Below, piece after piece: positions 60,608 through 64,000 of a DNA stretch of 64,000 nt. The notes beneath the pieces were generated by a model. That model made no database searches and had not been told where the DNA came from. It saw only the letters and a list, made by a program, of their open reading frames with translations. The stretch is from Guillardia theta CCMP2712 (Eukaryota > Cryptophyceae > Pyrenomonadales > Geminigeraceae), in assembly GCF_000315625.1 (NCBI RefSeq), contig NW_005434635.1:192730-256729 (forward strand), in the 5' to 3' direction. The number at the start of each line of letters is the position of its first letter. The stretch's first letter is position 1. Made by a program: the position numbers and the translations under genes.

Positions 60608-61898
60608 ATGCTTGGGTTGCGGAACGATGCAGACCTTCGGCCGGTTATCTGGGTCTTCAAGTATTACCTCATATCATACCTTGCATGGACATATGAGGAT
60701 TATTTTCGACATTCATATCTTCTGTCATTTCTGACAGTCCTGGTGATTTCTTACTACTCCTTCGCTGGAGCAACGATCACTCATAACACGATGCATTCCA
60801 AAGTTTTCTATGGCAAGTGGGCGAACAGGATCTGGCAAGTTCTTCTCTCCTTGACCTACGGGCATCCTGTCAGTTCCTTCGTTCCAGGCCACAACCTGAG
60901 TCATCACCGATACACACAACTCCTTCAGGATCCCATGAGAACCAGCAAGCTGCGGTTTCGATGGAACTTTTTGAATGGCCTGTTGTTTCAGCCCATCGTT
61001 GCAGGAGATGTCTTCAAGGCGGATGTGAGATACATCAACATGCAGAGCAAGATTCAGACTGCCAGGGCTCAAGAGTTCTACACGAACTGCATGCGCGAGT
61101 TCTCTATCGTCGGCTTGACGACGGTCCTCCTGCTCGTGCTCGACCCCCGCAAGTTCTTCGTCTACGTCTGGTTTCCTCATTTCTTCGCTCAGTGGGGTAT
61201 CGTGTCGATGAACATGCTGCAGCACGACGGCTGTGACCTTGTCCCTAGCCTTGTGAGGGAGGAAGCAGTAGAGAACTGGAACGGCAGCAGAAACTTCGTG
61301 GGTCCCCTAATCAACTACCTGACATTCAACAACGGATATCACACTATTCATCATCTCCATCCTACTATGCATTGGTCTAGGCTGCCGGAAGAGCACGAGC
61401 GAGTAGTCAAGCCGAAGATTCATCCTTCGTTGGATGAGCGCTGCATGGCGAGGTAAGGCCTGCTCCTTCTCCTACTCCTACTCCTTCTCCTGCTCTTTTT
61501 CCTTCTCCCCCTCCTTCTCCCTCTCCTGCTCCTGCAGCTGCTCCTGCTGACTTTCCGCGCCTCCAGGTACATTGTCCGTGCTTTCATCTACCCTGGAAAG
61601 CGACTGGACTACCTTGGGAACGAGGTCAAAGTACCAGCAGGTGAGAGAGAGGAGGCGAGCCGGTGATGCTGATCAACAAGATGCAGAGCCCGAGCCCGAG
61701 GACGCTGATTGGACTCAAGACTACGCGCCTGATGGGCTCAAACCTCAAGATTATCAGGTGGCTTTTCTTGTCAGCTCTTCACCCTTGTGAGCTCTTGAGC
61801 AGGTAGACATGAGCTGGAAGGGTATCCTCCGAGCTCTGCCGCTCATCCCCCTCAAACTCCTGGCGCCTCTCTACTCCCCTGTGCATAAGATCGCCTAA
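60608..61898 (+). CDS. membrane fatty acid desaturase
   Basis: Exons 60608-61452, 61567-61640, 61681-61757 and 61803-61898 join in phase to 363 residues. The three histidine boxes of membrane desaturases are visible: HNTMH, HNLSHH and, near the C-terminus, HTIHH. Hydrophobic spans lie before and between them (YYSFAGA, TTVLLLVLDP). These histidines bind the di-iron centre that inserts double bonds into acyl chains. The third box lacks the Q of front-end desaturases, and no cytochrome b5 domain is seen. The first in-frame ATG is at 60608, but coding character extends back to an acceptor near 60561, so an upstream exon, perhaps with targeting signal, is likely. Regiospecificity cannot be told. 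Confidence 0.82.
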
Positions 61899-61965
61899 AA
61901 AGCGTTCGCTCCTCCTATACTCAACGTCTTCATTCGTGTGATAACATCACTATGACGCAGAATGA

Positions 61966-61971
61966 AATAAA
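61966..61971 (+). terminator. poly(A) signal AATAAA (desaturase)
   Basis: AATAAA begins 68 bases past the desaturase stop codon. Confidence 0.6.
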
Positions 61972-62019
61972 GCCATTCATGTCGGAAACACCCGTAAGCA
62001 CGAAATTCGTATGTTTGCA

Positions 62020-62025
62020 TTTATT
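62020..62025 (-). terminator. poly(A) signal AATAAA (eL8)
   Basis: TTTATT on the plus strand is AATAAA on the minus strand, 32 bases past the eL8 stop codon. Confidence 0.6.
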
Positions 62026-62056
62026 GGAGAACAGATTGAATAATGTTTCTGCCTTC

Positions 62057-62981
62057 TTATGCTTGCATGCGCTTGGCAGCCTCGCGAGCGACAGCCTTCT
62101 CCTTCTGGCGAGTCTTCTCCTGTGACTTGGCACCCATGATGCCTCCACCCCAACGACGCAAATCTTCAGCCCTGTCGTTGAAGTTGCTACGAACGTTATC
62201 CACGAGCTTGGAAAATGCTCCCTTATCCTGCAAACGAGGGTCAGTTACCACGTATCCTTCATCTCTTCCATTTTCTCACCTCATCCCGAATGTTGGTGAA
62301 CGCAAGAGCAGTAGCGTTCTTCTTGTGAACGACAGCTCCGAGCCTTGCCTTGCCCTTGACGATGCAGTAGGGGATATCGTGCTTGCGGCAGAGAGCCGGA
62401 AGCCAAATTACAAGCTCAATAGGATCGACCTGCGCACAGACCATCACATGCCGCATCGGGCAAAGGGAGAGCAACTCACATCGTGAGCGATAACGACCAT
62501 GGTTGCCCTCTTGGAGGTCACGAGGCGCTCGATGTGGTTGATACCGCACTTGACGAAGCAGGGCATCTTGTCCTCCTTAGCCTTGCCGCCAGCAGCCTTG
62601 GCCTCAGCCACGGCCTTGAGACGCTGCTCCTTGGCCTCCTTGGTCTCAGGTCTGTACTTGTTGAGCATCTTGAAAACCTCAGCGGCTGCAGGCGAGCATC
62701 AGCGATGGAACAAGAGGGAGGAGAATGAACGCACCAGTGTTCTTATCTACAGTGCGGGTGAATTGGTGGATGGCAGGAGGGATCTTGAGACGCTGGTACA
62801 GCACCCTGCGCTGACGCTGAAGACGGACATTCTTGGGCCACTTGACGAAGCGGGCAAGGTCCTTCTTGGGCTGGACGTTGTTTCCAATGCCGAAGTTCTT
62901 AGGAGTCTTCTGGAACAGAGGGTTCTCCTCCTTCTTGGCAGACTTCTTGGCCGCAGCCGCAGGAGCCGCACTCTTGGGTCC
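62057..62981 (-). CDS. RPL7A: 60S ribosomal protein eL8 (L7a)
   Basis: Exons 62981-62735, 62685-62480, 62429-62280 and 62227-62057 join in phase. They read [48 protein letters not shown]-type ([15 protein letters not shown]), [40 protein letters not shown] and [17 protein letters not shown], the L7Ae RNA-binding core and flanks of eukaryotic L7a. It binds rRNA in the large subunit. The start codon is in a tiny upstream exon: the frame begins at an acceptor (GTGACTCAG) at 62982. A candidate first exon with ATG lies near 63035, but its intron would be only 33 bp. Confidence 0.93.
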
Positions 62982-64000
62982 CTGAGTCACATCGTCTCAG
63001 CCACAACAAGCAACCGGGAAGATAGCGTGCAGGTTTCATGTGCTGTGAATGAAATGCCACAAACAAACACGTCTCGAATGTTAGATCGGCAACTCAACAC
63101 ATGTACTCAGAACTCAACACACAAGTGAAACAATAGACAATCGCAAGCTGAACGCGGAATCAACACTGCTGAACGTGATGGTATTCACACAACAACCCAA
63201 CTGACTGAAATGAGACAGGAAACTCGAGGGTGGTGATGCTATACATATGAGAAACATGAATGAACGCGAGTCCAAACACAGTGATCAACGTCTTTCACAT
63301 ATTCAAGTAAGCTACAAGACATCACCAAGTAACAGCTGCATCATATAGCTCAACCTTTCACGGATCAGGCATCAACAAGAAAGAAGTCAAAGTGTCTTTG
63401 CAGAGAAATTTTTGTTGCTCATACATGATTCTTTAACATATTTTACGAACATGAGATCACAGGAATAATAGCACTCTATCGCATCACTTGTATACCACAT
63501 GACTGCCATGCCCAACAAACATCACTTTTCATGGGAACACTATCTCATCGAGCTTGACAGGTTCTGTTATGCTCGGATGTTATACCATCTGGCATCATCC
63601 TTCATCTCATCTCATGTTCTTCCTCCTTCTCTCCTCCTCCTCGCCTCTCAGCATCTCCACCCATCCTCCCCCTCATCGCCACCGCCTCCATCACCTTCGG
63701 CATCGCTCGCTCGAGCTTCGCACGCGCACGCGTCTGGAAAAAAAAGGCTCAGACCTAAACACCCCTACCCCTACCGACTCCAGAATTGCAAGGTACCTCG
63801 GGCTCTCGCAAATGTCCTCACTACGGGTATCTTTTGATATGAACATTACCCGTGTTGATGTCAAAAGTACCGGTACATTTTGGAGGGGGCCCCATACCAC
63901 CCCACCATTGGTCCCACCCTTTAGTTTATTTAGTTAGGGTTGGTTGTTGAACTAACCCCCTTGACCCGCGCCAAAGCCGCTCCCAATGGCGCCTTCGGAA
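62982..64000. other. intergenic, right end of window
   Basis: Holds the first exon and promoter of the eL8 gene near its left end. 63150-63480 is AT-rich and featureless. 63600-63720 is C/T-rich. 63830-63960 has GGGTATC, TACCGGTACA and CCCCATACCACCCCACC strings like the other TACCCC tracts. No gene is supported. Confidence 0.5.

Overview
The window is nuclear DNA of a eukaryotic microbe. Genes are broken by many very short GT-AG introns (mostly 40-70 bp). Spacing between genes is tight, both strands are used, and poly(A)-type AATAAA signals follow several stop codons. One intronless gene (32140-33027) starts with a signal peptide followed by an A|F junction and a transit-like stretch, the bipartite presequence of a secondary red plastid. 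With GC-rich coding sequence and tiny introns this fits a cryptophyte alga such as Guillardia theta; the species is inference. Most models below were built by joining reading frames across visible splice sites, and phases were checked wherever exact exon coordinates are given.

Layout. 1-7331: 3' part of a giant surface protein (IPT/TIG-like, PKD/REJ-like, GPS-like, one membrane helix, a tail with 17 copies of a 12-residue repeat). 8116-8995: TMEM50-family membrane protein with a cysteine-rich insert. 9840-11770: SEC14/CRAL-TRIO protein, convergent with a CLEC16A homologue (11901-15715, minus). 16330-17094: low-molecular-weight phosphatase/ArsC-type protein in four exons. 17989-19456: membrane-anchored collagen-like protein. 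19607-20935 (minus): membrane protein with two Ly6/uPAR-like cysteine domains. 22931-23334: small unknown protein. 24305-28593: UPF1-like SF1 helicase. 28615-30177 (minus): membrane-anchored coiled-coil protein. 32140-33027: plastid-targeted membrane protein. 33135-35262 (minus): coiled-coil protein. 36.5-39.6 kb: CENP-B-like helix-turn-helix gene with three damaged copies. 40812-42396: double Zn2Cys6 regulator. 42553-44.8 kb (minus): GT23/FUT8-like fucosyltransferase. 45177-46266 (minus): secreted TPR protein. 46944-49634: glycosyltransferase-like gene(s). 49758-49948 (minus): terminal exon of a small protein. 51375-53163: NUP35/Nup53-like nucleoporin. 53376-58129: truncated and intact M28 (glutamate carboxypeptidase II-like) peptidases. 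58228-59232 (minus): KTI12. 60608-61898: fatty acid desaturase. 62057-62981 (minus): ribosomal protein eL8 (RPL7A).

The genes do not form an operon or one pathway. Several act in secretion or at the cell surface (surface protein, collagen-like, Ly6-like, fucosyltransferase, glycosyltransferase, TPR, M28 peptidase); the rest are housekeeping (CLEC16A, KTI12, eL8, nucleoporin, helicase). The clearest structural event is a near-identical 2490-bp head-to-tail duplication (52381-54870 and 54871-57360) that splits two genes reciprocally, so that each keeps exactly one intact copy.

Intergenic DNA is of two odd kinds. One is extremely GC-rich islands flanked by GTAC-rich and ACTCAAAGTTAA-type sequence. 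The other is long tracts dense in GGGGTA/GGGTGGGG on one strand. Microsatellites (TCC, CTCCTG, GAGT, GGAGGGA) sit in introns and between genes.
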